Positions 22,067 through 34,339 are shown, numbered from the stretch's first letter. The stretch is 64,000 nt of DNA from Imbricaverruca yamaguchii (GCA_034440575.1 JAOTOL010001285.1:418001-482000), one strand, 5' to 3'. Numbers and translations are program-made. The notes: generated by a model from the letters alone, not told the origin.

Positions 22067-22618
22067 TCTCTATGCAGTTTGTCTCTTGTGTCTCTCGCCA
22101 TAAACGGTTGTGAATGCACATATCTAAGATAGGAAAAACATATGGATCCGTTTTCCGCGTATATCTTAGGTACAATCAAAATACATTTCACTCAGAGTCA
22201 GATCAACCATTCATTGCAAACATGATCAGGGAAAAACACGAGAAAGAAAAAGGCGAACCGGAGCTATAACGAGCAAAGGCAGTTGACCGTAATTCACAAC
22301 CGACCGTATTTAAATCGTATGTTAAATAGCTAAATAGTTAAATAGCAAATTTGCTTTTCGAAACGAAAGTGATGCATCAATAATCAGGAGGTTAATTAAA
22401 TGTAATCTATGCATATTTCCTGCACAATCAAACCGATTTAGGAAACTATCAAGCTGATCTTGTGAGACATGCGAAACGTACGTAAGTTTTATGATTGTCA
22501 AATTGAAGCATATTCTAACCTCAGCCTGCTTGTACAGGCTGCGGCTCCACACAATATATGACACAAGTTCTGGATGAAGAAACTTGGGTTCTTTTACTAG
22601 GCATTCATCCGCTAGATT
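22067..22618. other. No supported gene
   Basis: A minus-strand frame at 22322-22639 reads smoothly, but I cannot tie it to a family and it runs into the S3 SINE. Left unannotated. Confidence 0.4.
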
Positions 22619-22942
22619 ATATAGCGTCGCCAACCTCACACTCCGATTAGTCGCGGGTGTACTCAGTAAACGCCGTCGGTTGTGAAATTCAACCCCACAA
22701 TCTTGCCATCAAGGGGCGGGGATGGCCGAGTGGTTAAAGTGTCGGGCTATGGGTACCAAAGGTCCCGTGTTCGACTCTAGCGCCACTGAGGACATTTCCC
22801 AATCCCGCGGCCCACCGGCGAAACAGTGTGGGCGGCGCCATTAGCCGTGAATGTGCATAAAGTGTGTCGTGAACCAACCAATAAATAAACAAACAATCTT
22901 GCCATCAAGAGACTGACGCTCTACCAACTGAGCTACCGCGGC
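22619..22942 (-). mobile_element. SINE S3, split by a later S1 insertion
   Basis: The S3 core (22619-22680) and S3 head (22910-22942, GAGCTACCGCGG on the plus strand) are separated by a complete S1 at 22714-22893. Confidence 0.85.
22714..22893 (+). mobile_element. SINE S1, full length, nested in S3
   Basis: Head GATGGCCGAGTGGTTAAAGT to tail AATAAATAAACAAA. It is flanked by a perfect 16-bp duplication CAATCTTGCCATCAAG (22698-22713 and 22894-22909), the hallmark of LINE-driven insertion. Confidence 0.93.
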
Positions 22943-23099
22943 CGCGACACAGTTATCGGATCCAGCCACTGTGGGCACGCCACCTGTTTGAGGAACAACC
23001 TCGCGAAGGCTCGTGTGCGCCTTCAGCGATCGGCTTCCTACTCCCACAGCCCGACGGCAGCGTTCGTCTCGATGCTGCCTGGCCACGGCGTGTGATGAC

Positions 23100-23400
23100 A
23101 GGGGCGGATGCAGGGGGATACTGGAGTAATATGCCTCCACTCATGGAAAGATGGCGACCCCCCAGTCGGGAACGGCGCCCCTTTAGGAAACATCGAGTCC
23201 ATCACCCCTCATCCGCGCAGCAGATAAATCAGCCAAGAATGGGAATTCAGAGGAAATGGCATCCCTGCCGTATGCTCGAGCGCCCCCCGCCGTCGCACAT
23301 GTTTTTTTTCTCAACTGAAGCCGAACAAACGTGCCCCAGCCCCGATCAAAGTTCCTGAGTCTGCCCCTGTGTGGTAATGAAATTCCTTGTCTCACCAGTT
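23100..23400. other. No recognisable feature
   Basis: Short overlapping frames on both strands, none supported. Confidence 0.4.
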
Positions 23401-23409
23401 TGTCAATAG

Positions 23410-23710
23410 ATATTCATGACATGTCTGTTTCACCGGCGTTTCGAGGGATGCTCACAACCCGTCTGTCTCACTAGCGTGTCAAGGGATATTAACAATCTCA
23501 CCAGCGTGTCAAGGGATGCTCACAACCTGTCTGCTTCACCAACGTACGAAGGGATACTAACAACCTGTCAAGAGATGCAAACAATCTGTGCCTCACCAGC
23601 GCTTTTATGGATACTATGAACCTGTCGTCCTGACCCGCGTATCAAGGGTCAGGAAGACAGGTTCCTGTCCCTGCGCATCAAGGGACAGGAAGGGAAGCGC
23701 AACAACCTCT
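23410..23710. repeat. Degenerate minisatellite, about 35-bp unit
   Basis: Units share CACCAGCGTGTCAAGGGAT and CACAACCTGTCT blocks, decaying toward 23700. Confidence 0.75.
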
Positions 23711-24300
23711 CTGTTGCACGCATCACACACGTTTTCACTGCGAAGCGGAAGGAATCAATGGAACGATTTTCCCACTAATCAGCTTTCCCATTAGTGCTAA
23801 TCAGATATCTTCCCTTGGAACTGCATCCATCAGAGCGTGTTCCATGCAGGAAGTGATGGCGATGTTGGCCCGTCGACTCCGTCAATCGGGTCACCGGCAA
23901 CTGTCTGCCGACGACCTCATCTCACTGATGACTGAGTTTCCAGCATGTGTCTAGCGCTGCCAATTTCTGAGTAGTTCTCCAAACGTCGCCGCCCCGTTTC
24001 AAAATCAGAGGTTCATTCTACATCGCCGAAAACAATGTGGCTCACGTTTACAGCTGCATGCTCAAATGCAGGCTTTCGTACCATGTACGTCCCCCAGACG
24101 AAAGCAATTATACGCATGAGGTTAACAAAAAGAGCCACCTTTGTGTTGTGTTAACGCAAATTATTGCGGTGTTACAAATACATCAAAGCTTCTATGTACG
24201 AGACAGGCACACAATTTGCATTAAATGGAAGGCGGATGGGGGGGGGGGGGGGGGAGCAACGGTTCAACGGTCATCCTTGATGTTTAACGAATGAGTACAA
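23711..24300. other. No recognisable feature
   Basis: Unique sequence ending in a G-run (24237-24255). Confidence 0.45.
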
Positions 24301-24379
24301 AGTGGGTTTAAAGCTGGGAAGTGGACGCTGGCTCCATTCCACCTAGTTTGCTCACCCTTTCTTTAGAAAGTGACACGAT

Positions 24380-24870
24380 CGATCGATCGTCAATCGCCGC
24401 GGGATATCCCCCCCCCCTCCCACTACCACAGACACAAGAAGGCCAATCTCCTCCAAACAAATCAGCTGCGCACTTCAGCGCCCGCCTACAAACAGCCGAT
24501 ACATCAGCGAGAGGAGCGGCCGGCGCCCGCGGCGTTTTGATGACGTCAGCTCGGCGCTCGACCGCCGGGCGGGCCGGCCGACAGCCGATCAATGCGCGCC
24601 GTCAGCCGCCGTGACCGTGACAAACCTGGCGCCGGCCGTGACACATTTGGTAATTGGCAGCCGCCCGCAGAACGGCGCCAAATCGGATCGCTTCCGCTGA
24701 CCGGTGCCGAGCGCCGCCACCTGCCGGCTAATGGGATAATGGCGGCCGGCCGCCCCCGCCCCGCCCCCCGGCCCGGCCCGGTGGACACCCCGCCGCCGCC
24801 GCTGTCGGCACGGATTTTTGGCGGGAGGGTCGATTGTGCCCGCGCGGCAACGTGGGCGTAGTTCGAACTA
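24380..24870. other. CpG-rich island
   Basis: Very GC- and CpG-rich with a CRE-like TGACGTCA at 24541 and GGCGCC/CCGGCC clusters. Open frames on both strands reflect composition. It could mark a promoter, but I see no start or exon to attach to it. Confidence 0.4.
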
Positions 24871-25785
24871 TTGCGAAGGTTTGTGGCGAGTCGCCGTTAT
24901 CCGCATCAGCCTTCTTCCTCGCCCAGACTGTCCATACTAGCCACTGCACGTGGAGGGCATGTATCGTGAAATAAATAAATGAATAGATAAATCAATTATT
25001 GATGCCGTCCACGCCGCAGTGGCCTGCGGCTTCAGAGCTACGCTGTTTCAATCACCGTCTAGTTTCGTTGGCGACGGTGGAGAACTCTTCTCGGACTGAA
25101 GGGATGCGCGGTGAATTTTGAGTCTAAATTGTCTCGTGTATGTTAAAGACATAAAAGCTGAAGTGCCTTGAGGTCAGAGTTCTTGATGTCCAATACGTCG
25201 GGTATACGTCACGTCATGGTGTTCGATGAATGCAGATTTGCATTTCCAGATAAAGGCACGTCCCTCGCGAATTATTTGTGGCCGATTCAAATCCAGCGGA
25301 TGGCTGCCTCGGCTAAAGACAAGGGCTAAAAATTGTGTTTAGCCTCTGCTAAAGACAAAGATAAACAGAAAAGATAACTATTTGCCGTTCGATGGCAGCA
25401 AATGGTGAAGAAGTGGCAGCTCCCAGTTGCCACCTCCTTCTCACATGTGATGTCTTTGTCATGCTTACTTTCCTACTTCGTACTTACTTTCTTATTTTTA
25501 GTCATATACTCGGGGTTTGTCTAGAGCACACAAGCACACAACATACACGGCAGATGTCTCATCTTTCGGTACCCTGGCGGACGCCATCTTGCTCACGCGC
25601 TTGCTCTCGGATTCCCCGCCGAAGCACGTTGTGCACACAATGGGGCCGGTCCGATTTCTCGGGCCGGTAAACAAAGGATCGGGTCGACGACACGGGGCCA
25701 GGTCATGCCCTCAGGGTGCGCAGCCGGACCGGAGGACCTGTCCAAGGCAGACAGCGCAAGTGAACCCAGCGTAACTCACGGACGT
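24871..25785. other. No supported gene
   Basis: A frame at 25517-25774 is GC-rich and open but matches no family I know. GCCATCTTG at 25583 resembles a YY1 site. Nothing firm. Confidence 0.4.
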
Positions 25786-25794
25786 TGTCACTTA

Positions 25795-26155
25795 ACCGTA
25801 ACACCGTAACACGTCCGTAACACCGGGTTACTAACGTAGCCCGGTGTTGCGGACGCCGGTCAGTCGCTCGGTCGGAGGTAGTGGTGCGGGTCCCGGTGTT
25901 ACGGACGGGAAGTCAGTGTCGTCGGTGTTACGACGCATACGTGTCATGCAAGTGAACCCGGTGTTACAGACGCTGGTCGGCCAGTGGTAGTCCCGGTGTT
26001 ACGGACGCTGGTCGGTCGGTGTTAGTTCCGGTGTTACGGACGCTGGTCGGTCGGTGTTAGTCCCGGTGTTACGGACGCTGGTCGGCCACCCGGTGTTACG
26101 CCGGTTTACGGACGCCAGTTAGGCCCCGGCGTTACGGACGCTGGTCGGTCGGTGT
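25795..26155. repeat. Minisatellite, about 35-bp unit
   Basis: Units contain CCGGTGTTACGGACGCTGGT and CGGTCGGTGTTAGT, in roughly nine imperfect copies. Confidence 0.85.
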
Positions 26156-26225
26156 TATTTCCATGGCACGGAAAATTCTCCCCAATTTTTGCCATCTCCA
26201 TGTTGCCGACCGAGGAGAAGACTGC

Positions 26226-26440
26226 CCGGGATCCGGCTCGAACCTGTGATCTCACACACTCGAAATAGGCGCAATGGCCGATTGGATTCGACTGTGGCTT
26301 TACGACGCACTCAGCAGCTGAGGCCATACGGCGTCGCCTGCCTCTCACCCTGGCAGGAAGGGCGGGCATCGCGGAGGAATCGACCTCTGGTTTGCCAGAC
26401 GCTCAGCTAAACCACTGAGCTGCCAACGCCCCGCGCAACG
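26226..26440 (-). mobile_element. SINE S5 (tRNA-like head plus common core)
   Basis: On the minus strand the head GTTGGCAGCTCAGTGGTTTA is followed by GTGAGAGGCAGGCGACGCC and GTGCGTCGTAAAGCC. This is the core also present in S2 and S3 behind different heads. Confidence 0.6.
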
Positions 26441-26776
26441 GTCGACTACACCACCGAGGTCGTGTCTGCCACAACTATTAACACAATCCAAGATGCAGCT
26501 TTCGCCTTCGAGACTGCAACGAAAGGTATTTGAGGGTGGTAAAGGGTCTCACGCCAATGGTTTGCTTTGAAAAATGCTATGCTTTGATTTGCTTTGACAA
26601 CGATTGAAAAACACATGCTTTGAAAAATAGCCCAAGAGCTAAATCTTCCGCCTACACTGGCTCACAGGAACTTGGGCGTGGATTAAACTGATGCACAGAC
26701 AGCATCATGAGGGTGATGCACAGGTATTCGTACTTTTATTGGCGATAAGTTGCGACAACAAGATGGATTGGATGCA

Positions 26777-26933
26777 TGGTTATTGGTTTTACGACACATT
26801 GACCGTTGATTCATGTAGCGTCGCCAATCTCTCACGCCTATTGGCCGCGGGCGAAGAGTAGCGACAGGTGAGACTCGAACCCACAACCTTTCGATTGTGA
26901 GACGGACAACTTACCCCTAGACTACTCGTCCCC
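26777..26933 (-). mobile_element. SINE S2
   Basis: On the minus strand: head GACGAGTAGTCTAGGGGTAA, B box GGGTTCGAGTC, core GTGAGAGATTGGCGACGCTA and a GTCGTAAAACC end. Confidence 0.85.
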
Positions 26934-27445
26934 GAAAACGAGATCGAAGCACAGCGTTCCATCTCGGAGGTGCAGAAGCAAGCGATCCGGCTCTTTTGCT
27001 CCGGCAGTTCACCGGATAATTTTACACCGAACTTTTTATTCTATTGCGAACGTCTTCAATGTAACCTATTTCCTACCGGAGTTCCATTTGGGAGACTCGC
27101 CGCCGGCGCCGTGTTATCGTGTGATGAAATTGCGAAGTTGGTGAGTTGTAGTGCCTCGGCAGGAGAGGGCCGCAAAAACGATAACGACCGAAGTTCCCAT
27201 CGAACACCTCATCTCCGCATTAATAGGATGAGTTCGTCGGACAGTTTCGCGTTAGTTTCTCAAGTTTTAGATGCGCTACTGGAGGACCACCCAAGAGGTT
27301 TGCGCTGAACAGCACCTGCTGGTGAAATGTCAATGTCTTGTGTGACAGCGTTCAATCCTTGCCTGACGAAAAATTTCGCCAACCCTTCCAACCGACGAGT
27401 CGTGATTGCTACACCTCGCACGGCATCCCCTCTACCCCAGCAGCG
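26934..27445. other. No supported gene
   Basis: A plus-strand frame at 26970-27308 is open, but its product is unknown and it has no clear exon borders. Confidence 0.4.
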
Positions 27446-27446
27446 G

Positions 27447-27628
27447 AGGGGCGGGGGTGGCCGAGTCGTTAAGGTGTTGGGCTCTGGGTACCAAAGGCCC
27501 CGGGTTCGACACTCACACCGCTCCGGACATTTCCCAATCCCGCGGCCCACCGGCGAAACAATGTGAGCGGCGCCATTAGTCGTGAATGTGCATAAAGTAC
27601 GTCGTGAACCACCCAATAAACACCTAAA
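27447..27628 (+). mobile_element. SINE S1, full length
   Basis: Head GGGGGTGGCCGAGTCGTTAA to AATAAACACC tail. Imperfect duplications CCCCAGCAGCGG (from 27436) and CCCCTAGCAGCGG (downstream, from about 27638) flank it. Confidence 0.85.
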
Positions 27629-27716
27629 CACGAAACTCCCCCTAGCAGCGGCAGAGTCCCCACACAAAGGACGCCACGCCGAATGCCGCGGGACGTCTCC
27701 AAGGCAACGGCGCAGG

Positions 27717-27790
27717 GGCACGGGCGTCGCCAGGGTGAAGAACGGAGGGAAGGCACGGGCGTCGCCAGGGTGAAGAACGGAGGGAAGGCG
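27717..27790. repeat. 35-bp tandem duplication
   Basis: Two copies of CACGGGCGTCGCCAGGGTGA plus the following GAACGGAGGGAAGG. Confidence 0.85.
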
Positions 27791-27971
27791 CCTCAATCTC
27801 ACAAACTTCGTGTAGTGTAACATAACACCTATCACGTTGCACGGAAGGGCGGACCCCAAAGCGCTGGCGTCCACCCCCACCCCTCCCTCCCCATTCGAAA
27901 TACATGGCGACGCCCGTGAGCACGAGAGCACCAGTGCATGCACCCATGTGCACCAGCACCAGCGCATATTA

Positions 27972-28080
27972 CAGTAGAACACTGCAGCAAGGTAGAACAC
28001 TGCAGCAAGGTAGAACACTGCAGCAAGGTAGAACACTGCAGCAAGGTAGAACACCGCAGCAAGGCAACACTGCAGCAAGG
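27972..28080. repeat. 18-bp minisatellite
   Basis: Six copies of TAGAACACTGCAGCAAGG, the last two altered, immediately before an S2 SINE. Confidence 0.9.
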
Positions 28081-28240
28081 GGATGAGTAGTCCAGAGGTA
28101 AGCTGCCCGTCTCACAATCGAAAGGTTGTGGGTTCGAGTCTCACCTGTCGCTATTCTTCGCCCGCGACCAATCGGCGTGAGAGACTGGCGACGCTACACG
28201 ACTCAACGGTCGATGCGTCGCAAAGCTAACAACCAACCGA
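28080..28240 (+). mobile_element. SINE S2
   Basis: Head GGATGAGTAGTCCAGAGGTA, B box GGGTTCGAGTC, core GTGAGAGACTGGCGACGCTA, end GCGTCGCAAAGC. Confidence 0.85.
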
Positions 28241-28680
28241 CAGGGAATACACCCACCAGACAAATGTTTGACCAGGAATACATCCACCAAACCCAGGCCG
28301 ACACTGGGAGAATCTCTGTCCGGACTAACCCGAATCTCGGACATGACCAGCCGGCGAGGCCACGTTGCCGGTGCGACGTCACTACTGAAGTCCAGACGAA
28401 CGGCCTGAACGGGTGCCGCGAACTGCGCGGCGTCTGCGTTAGTCGCCACAGTTGGCGCCGTCACAGCGTGGAGAGCTGTGACGGCGAAGTGGGCGCTACT
28501 CTGTCAATCGGGAACTTGCAGTCGAAGCAGGCGGCGAGTCCTTCCGTCAGGACGCCATGAACCTCGGCTTATGGCAATGCATGGTATATCTGTGGCTTCT
28601 TTTACGACGGTTACGAGTGCGGTTACGATTTACGACGGTTACGACGGTTACGATTTTCTTTTCTTCTTTTATGGCATACG
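28241..28680. other. No supported gene
   Basis: A minus-strand frame between 28464 and 28260 is fairly open and could be a transposon relic, but no domain is recognisable. GGTTACGA repeats lie at 28600-28650. Confidence 0.4.
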
Positions 28681-28689
28681 TGGTACATC

Positions 28690-28868
28690 TGCGGCCTTGC
28701 GGCTTCTTTTACGACGCATTCAACCGCTATGTTACATAGCGTCGCCAACCTCTCACGCCGATTGGTCGCGGGTGGACTCGGTAAATGCCGTCGGTTGCGA
28801 GATTCGAACCCACAATCTTGCGATCAGGGAGTTCGTTCGATGCTCTACAAACTGAGCTACCGCACCAC
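28690..28868 (-). mobile_element. SINE S3
   Basis: The reverse complement has the GTAGCTCAGT head, GGGTTCGAATCTCG, core GTGAGAGGTTGGCGACGCTA and a GTCGTAAAAGAAGCC end. Confidence 0.85.
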
Positions 28869-28921
28869 CTAACGGACGCCGTACTGGTGACGGAAGGGTG
28901 GAGGTCGATGGTCGTGGTGAG

Positions 28922-29264
28922 CAGACTTGTGCTCGACTCGAGTTGAACCGATAATCGACTCATGAATCAATCGTCTTTGGATGAGTCGCGAGTTGAATCG
29001 ATTCATTTCCCCAAAATATTTATTGAGGGGTGAGTTGAATCTCATCTTTCTAAAAAAAACGAGTCGAATCATGAGTCAATCGTTCAAATATCACGTCTGG
29101 GCAGTGCACACTGAGTGATTTGGCTCGTGAGTCTGATGCCACTGAGTCGGATCTGAATCGATTCAAATTTCTGTCACTCTACTTGAGTCGCGAGTCGAAT
29201 CAGATCTCAAGATCTATGTGTCACATGTAAGTCGACTAGACAAATTGAGTCGAGCACAACTCTG
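28922..29264. mobile_element. hAT-type MITE, copy 1
   Basis: A 343-bp element with terminal inverted repeats CAGACTTGTGCTCGACTC and GAGTCGAGCACAACTCTG. It is flanked by a perfect 8-bp duplication GTGGTGAG (28914-28921, 29265-29272). Eight-bp duplications and CAG termini are typical of hAT transposons. The interior is full of GAGTCR motifs and codes for nothing. Confidence 0.9.
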
Positions 29265-29280
29265 GTGGTGAGCACCACCG

Positions 29281-29618
29281 TCACTGCGATTAAAAAAATT
29301 AATCCGAGTTGTTGCTGGGGTGGCTTGAGGAACCAGGGTTCTATTGCTAAGCAGAGCTTGTTGCGTGAACCCTGGCCCCACCACCCGATCCATGAACTCC
29401 AGTTCAACGGCAGAATTTAGACCGAAAGTTTAACGTGCCGCCAATGCACCGACACGGCCGCCCGGTAGCTCGTCCCCCGCCTTATCGGGCCAGCTGCCAA
29501 CTGACACTCCCGGCCGGGGGCTAAATGCGAGCGCGCGAAGCGACTCGAACCCTGTGTTGCCAGTACAGGGCAGAACAGTGCAGGCCAGCGCTCTAGCCAA
29601 CTGAGCTACCGGGGCGGC
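29281..29618 (-). mobile_element. SINE S4
   Basis: On the minus strand: head GCCCCGGTAGCTCAGTTGGC and B box GGGTTCGAGTCGC, then a body and tail with GGGGCCAGGGTTCACGCAAC and TTAGCAATAGAACCC. Confidence 0.75.
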
Positions 29619-29619
29619 T

Positions 29620-30690
29620 TCATTTTGATGCCGGCCTCTTGCGCAGCCGCCGAAAAGACAAGATTTGCAGGTGTGGTGGTGATTATTTCCTCCGGGCAGT
29701 TAAAGCAAAGTACTGGGTCGCGGAGGAGACTTCACCAGAGAGAGCTTCATCGCCGGAGGCGATCAGTACTGAGGTGACTTGTTTAATTTCGCATTTTTCT
29801 GTAGTGATTTCCTCATACCAACATTTTACAATGGAACCATATCTTGTCCGGTTTGTTTATGGTACATGATTCAGTTGCCATTTAAAAAGCGCCTTCAGAT
29901 GGATGTATGACTTGGCTCCGACATGCACCAGCCCTTCGGGAGTGATATATTGTGTGCACATCTATTTGTGTCCGCCAAGTATCAAAGTGCTGACTTTTAA
30001 AATGTTATCACAGAAGGATTAGATGGATAGATAGATAACAATGACTTCAGACACAATACAAAAATGTACCGAGAGCATGAAATATCGCTCAAAATTCGTG
30101 GCGGATTGAGTCTCGGCGCCTTCATGTCTCATCTCACACCTACGAGCATAAACACAGCGTACATTTGGGCAATTGCAAACATGCTGCGGTAACAAATGCC
30201 ACAGTGACCACTGCTGGGGAAGGAAACGCTTGCTCACTACTGGTAGATTAAGCAGTGGCTGCTCGCTGGCATGCCAAGAAGGATGTGAAATGTGCTGTGT
30301 TGCATCTGTTTTCAATTCATTTTTATTTTTGTTTTGCATTGGTTTTCCAATCGTTGTGACAACAAACATCTCCCCGTTCGAATACGAAAAGCTGAAAAGA
30401 ACGCACAAAGTCGAGTTCGTCGCAACTCTTAGCAAACATGGACCAGTATTCGCGGTTGCTTCCACCTTGACAGGGAACTAAAATCACGGTTCAGAAAACA
30501 AGATAGTCGTGTGAAAATGTCAGTCAGGCGATTGTTTTAAAGGAGGCAACGTACGATAAAGTGCTTCAAGTCATGAAAGCTACTATCACAATCACACTTG
30601 AGGAATTTAATTAGTTGACGTTTAAAAAAGCACGCGCTATTAGCTCGGAAGCACAGACTCCAAGTTTTGCTTGCATTATTGCTCCACATT
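29620..30690. other. No supported gene
   Basis: Opposed frames overlap at 30019-30481. Neither resolves to a family. The region is AT-richer and probably old repeat sequence. Confidence 0.4.
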
Positions 30691-30699
30691 TTAGCAGAT

Positions 30700-31330
30700 A
30701 CTGCGGTATTTGGGAGAAGCCAATCCTGTAATTCTAGAGACAGCATTAAAAAAATATGTAGGTCAACTGTTCATCCTTTATCCCTTTTGGGAAGCTATTC
30801 CAGCGTATTGCGGTTGGTGATGTGAATGATATGCAAATTGCATAATCGAAATATGCAAATTGCTACTAACTGGCCGTGTTTGTAAATGTGCGTTTTCGGG
30901 TGTCTGTTCTGTTTGCGCAATACGCATGCCGAGGATAATGGACCTATTGTTCTGCCGGTGAACGTGCATTGCTTTTTTATGTGCGACACATGAGAAGCAC
31001 GCGAATGCTTCATGAAAGAGCAATCCATCCAATTCCCTCCGTGATTTATTAGTGCTGTTGGCAGAGTTATGGCTGTTGCAGCCCGGATCTGGAGGTTTCC
31101 GAGCACCAGGGCATTTGTCATCGTTGCCAGTCCGCCGATGATTATGTGGTAGAAGTTGACGTATGGTCGAATGTAAGTGTCGTATATCCACTGAAAAATA
31201 AGTCTGGGCGACATGTTGTGATATTGGCTGCACTGGGCCGAAAGCTCTATTAATCAACAGTTCTAAGCAATTCGTGTAAGTGTTTGTGGAATAAGAGGTG
31301 TTTGTGATTCTTTGGCTGCTGCTCACCGAA
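30700..31330 (-). mobile_element. Degraded LINE reverse-transcriptase fragment
   Basis: On the minus strand, in several frames, YDTYIRPYVNFYHIIIGG and then LQIRAATAIT match the late reverse-transcriptase pattern Y-x-x-x-I-x-P...Y...LQ-x-RA-x-R. Further down, RWNSFPKGIKDE fits the terminal WNSLP block. Multiple frameshifts. Boundaries are uncertain. Confidence 0.4.
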
Positions 31331-32160
31331 ATTGCTGCGCTACCGAAGATTATCTTTGGACTGTTCAGTCATGACAATCATACAGAGTGCATGACTGTCT
31401 TTGAATACAAATTGGATGATGTTAAAACCATTGTCCGTACTGATCATCTTGGTAAATTTCGTCTGGAAAACGCTGCAGTGATGTTGGTGTGCTTAGCTTA
31501 ATATTGCTTGCAACTTGCGGTGCTGATAATGCGGTGCGGTGCCCGAATCGGCGAAAGAAGAGTTTATTTTGAGGGTTTGTAGTAATTTCATCAAGGGACA
31601 GCATTGGCAGAAGCAACCCCTATACCGACCCTTTTAGGCATCCTGCGATGATGGTTTTCTTAAGCGGAGGACGTATCATCGACAGCGGTTCTTTGCGTTC
31701 TATCCGTCGGACTTGATCTCGACCAAGTCAGAAAATTGTCAGTAAGCTCGAAGTAATGCTTGCACTTGCGGACAAATTCTCCGTGCCAGACCTTGTCACA
31801 ATATTTATGATCGTTGAGGAAGATCGCTGCAGGACCGTGTGTTCTGCGCCGAGCCATATATGCAGATTGTGAGCTAGACTAATAGATGGAGATGGGTGCT
31901 GTGATTGGGCCCGTATCCACTTTTGTTTTTCGTGAGAAGTTGGCGCGCAGTAATCTGAGATAGATGTGTGTTGAGCACGATGTTTCAGCTTATTACGTGC
32001 GTCTTGGTCGGAACATAGAGCGATGGCAGGCTGGGTGTGTTTTTACATGTGATCTTTCTACATAACATTGACATCTGCAGTTTGTTAGGACCTGTGACTT
32101 AAGCAGGGATACCGTCACGCAATGACTTGTTGAAATCTTCGGTATTTTATCCTAGAGTTT
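31331..32160. other. No supported gene
   Basis: A plus-strand frame at 31298-31501 runs into this stretch. It is probably more of the LINE relic read backwards. Nothing else seen. Confidence 0.4.
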
Positions 32161-32224
32161 GGTTGGTTGGTTATTTGAGTTTTAGGGCGCATCGACCGGG
32201 TTCGGTCATTTAGCGCCCAGTCCT
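32161..32224 (-). mobile_element. SINE 3' tail, family S6
   Basis: The minus strand reads GGGCGCTAAATGACCGAACC, GATGCGCCCTAAAACTCAAA and a (TAACCAACC) tail. The same tail recurs on the plus strand at 46600 and 54535. Confidence 0.6.
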
Positions 32225-33525
32225 GGAGTTTGTTGCGACCTGAAAAGTTACCTCATAACAAGTACATGGCCGTTAAACTGAGCCCTCACTGGGAGGCCTA
32301 ACATGGTACGCACAAATGTCACAAATTAAAGAAAACTATAAAGAGGATTTTCCGCTGCGTTACATTTTAACGTCTTTACATATTCCATATTAATACGCTA
32401 CAATAGAGAAGTGTTGTCTGCTGAGCCTTTCTAAGCACACCAGACTGCAGGCCATGAGGTGTGATGGGATCCTCCTCTGACAGTAATGGAGCAACACCAG
32501 CAATTTGAAGAAACTTTTAAATACATTGGTACGGCTTTTAGGGATACAATTAGTATTATTGAGGGAACAGCTCAAGTCTTACGCAATGCGTGAAAGGCAT
32601 TCATGCATGGACATTTGCTACCAATGACGAAGCTACTGGTCCTCTATTTTGGACAGGATGCTAGCTGTCATGACCATCTTACCCATGCTTTTGCCATGTC
32701 TTACAGACCATACTTTGACCATACGTTGACCAGCCATACCAACCATACGTTAACCATTTCAAAACTTCTAGTTGAAAGTTATATGAGCAATTGATTCGGT
32801 AAAGACATTAAAGGAAGTAACACATGCCTTCAAATCCGGGGCAACGTGTCGGGCTTCTGTAGTCAAAACCGGCCGTATGATCCGCTGATTTCCACATATC
32901 TCGGAAAATAATAACTTTTTCTGACGACTAAATTTTTTTAATAGTCGTCGCTGGGGAGGCTTTACGGGGCGGGAGTCCATGCTGCATACGCCAGCTACAT
33001 CGACTCTGAGCCCACCCCCGATCGGGAAATCCCAGCTATACACCACAATTACAACTGAGAGCGTAACGCATCCACACACTTTGCCACGACCGCCTAGTCC
33101 TTGCGACCCCGACCTTGTCTAGTCATTGGCATGTCGCCAAGTGGGCATTCTAGGCGGAGGCGGCAACAATTGGGCGAAGGTCTCCTCATGGGCCCAGTTG
33201 ACATGTTGGAACATACATATTCAAAACCAGTCATACAGGCAACCTATTACTAGCTCAGACTATGGTAGTCTATATATCGTCTGCTAACTTGTAGCAAATG
33301 TTTGTGAAGGACGAAGCTTTTCCAGATCTTGTTGTACAAAAACTTACATTTTTTTTTCGGCTTGACCTTATACAATAAAGAAACGTATCCCTCTTTCATG
33401 GAGTTCTCTGAATTAAATCAATCCCCAATACCTACCTAATGCTAATGTATATCTACTAAGACCAATAACCTCCCTTTCCATTCTCTCGCCGTCCCGTTTT
33501 TACCACTACCAGATCCCTCTCTCAC
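32225..33525. other. No recognisable feature
   Basis: Unique AT-rich DNA with a loose CATACxTTGACCA repeat near 32710-32760. No exon supported. Confidence 0.45.
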
Positions 33526-33529
33526 TCCC

Positions 33530-33770
33530 TCCCTTTCCATCTCTCTCTCTCTCTCCTTATCTTTCCCCTCACTCTTTCTCTCTCTCTTTCTCCGTATCTC
33601 TCACCTCGCATACTCTCTCTCTCTCCCTATCTCTCACCTCGCACTCTCTCTCTCCCTATCTCTCCTTTCTCTCTCTCCCCCTCTCTCTCCTCCACTTCTT
33701 TCTCCCTATCTTTTCCATCGCTCTCTCTCCCCTCTCTCCATATATCTCTCCTCGCACTCACTCATCTTTC
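33530..33770. repeat. CT-rich microsatellite
   Basis: Imperfect (CT)n with CTCCCTATCTCTC repeats. Confidence 0.9.
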
Positions 33771-33774
33771 TTCT

Positions 33775-34330
33775 GCTTGAATTAATGTCGGTTTTGCGCG
33801 CCACTAAACGCGTCGTAGGCTTCAAAGTGTTTACATAAAAGTATCATCATGTACGCAATATATCAAGGCGACCGGCGATGGAAATACAACGTTGACTTCT
33901 CCAATTACGCTGCTATTTTCCACACGACAGACTCCAATTTCTTCCGCAACGTACCATGACGAAGTCTGATGCAGCGCTCGAGATGGCAAGCTGAGCGCCA
34001 AGCTGAGCACACACATAGGAAATCTGAGCTTAAAAATGAAGCGTAGAATCCGGTCTTTTTCAGTTCTGCGGAACCGGAGAAAAGCGACTCAAAGCTATAT
34101 TTCCTCTTTCAAAGCTGAGCATCCATTGAAAGTTGAACAGATAAGAACAATTGCTAAAACTGTTGCATTCATCCCCATCATGTCTTACGTCTGATTTCAA
34201 TCGCTTTATGTAGAATCATGCGTTTTGCTACTAACTTGATCAATTAAGCTATCATGGCTTTATCGATTACAAAATTAAGCCAATCGTGGCTTCAGGGGCA
34301 CTTACCTCAGAATCCTCGGTTCAGTGTCGA
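33775..34330. other. No recognisable feature
   Basis: Unique sequence between the CT tract and the GC-rich block. Confidence 0.45.
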
Positions 34331-34339
34331 CCACCCGAT

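Noticed and set aside
30173..31501. GPCR-like hydrophobic segments on both strands
   Set aside because: Strands disagree, and the best minus segment fits the end of a LINE reverse transcriptase better.
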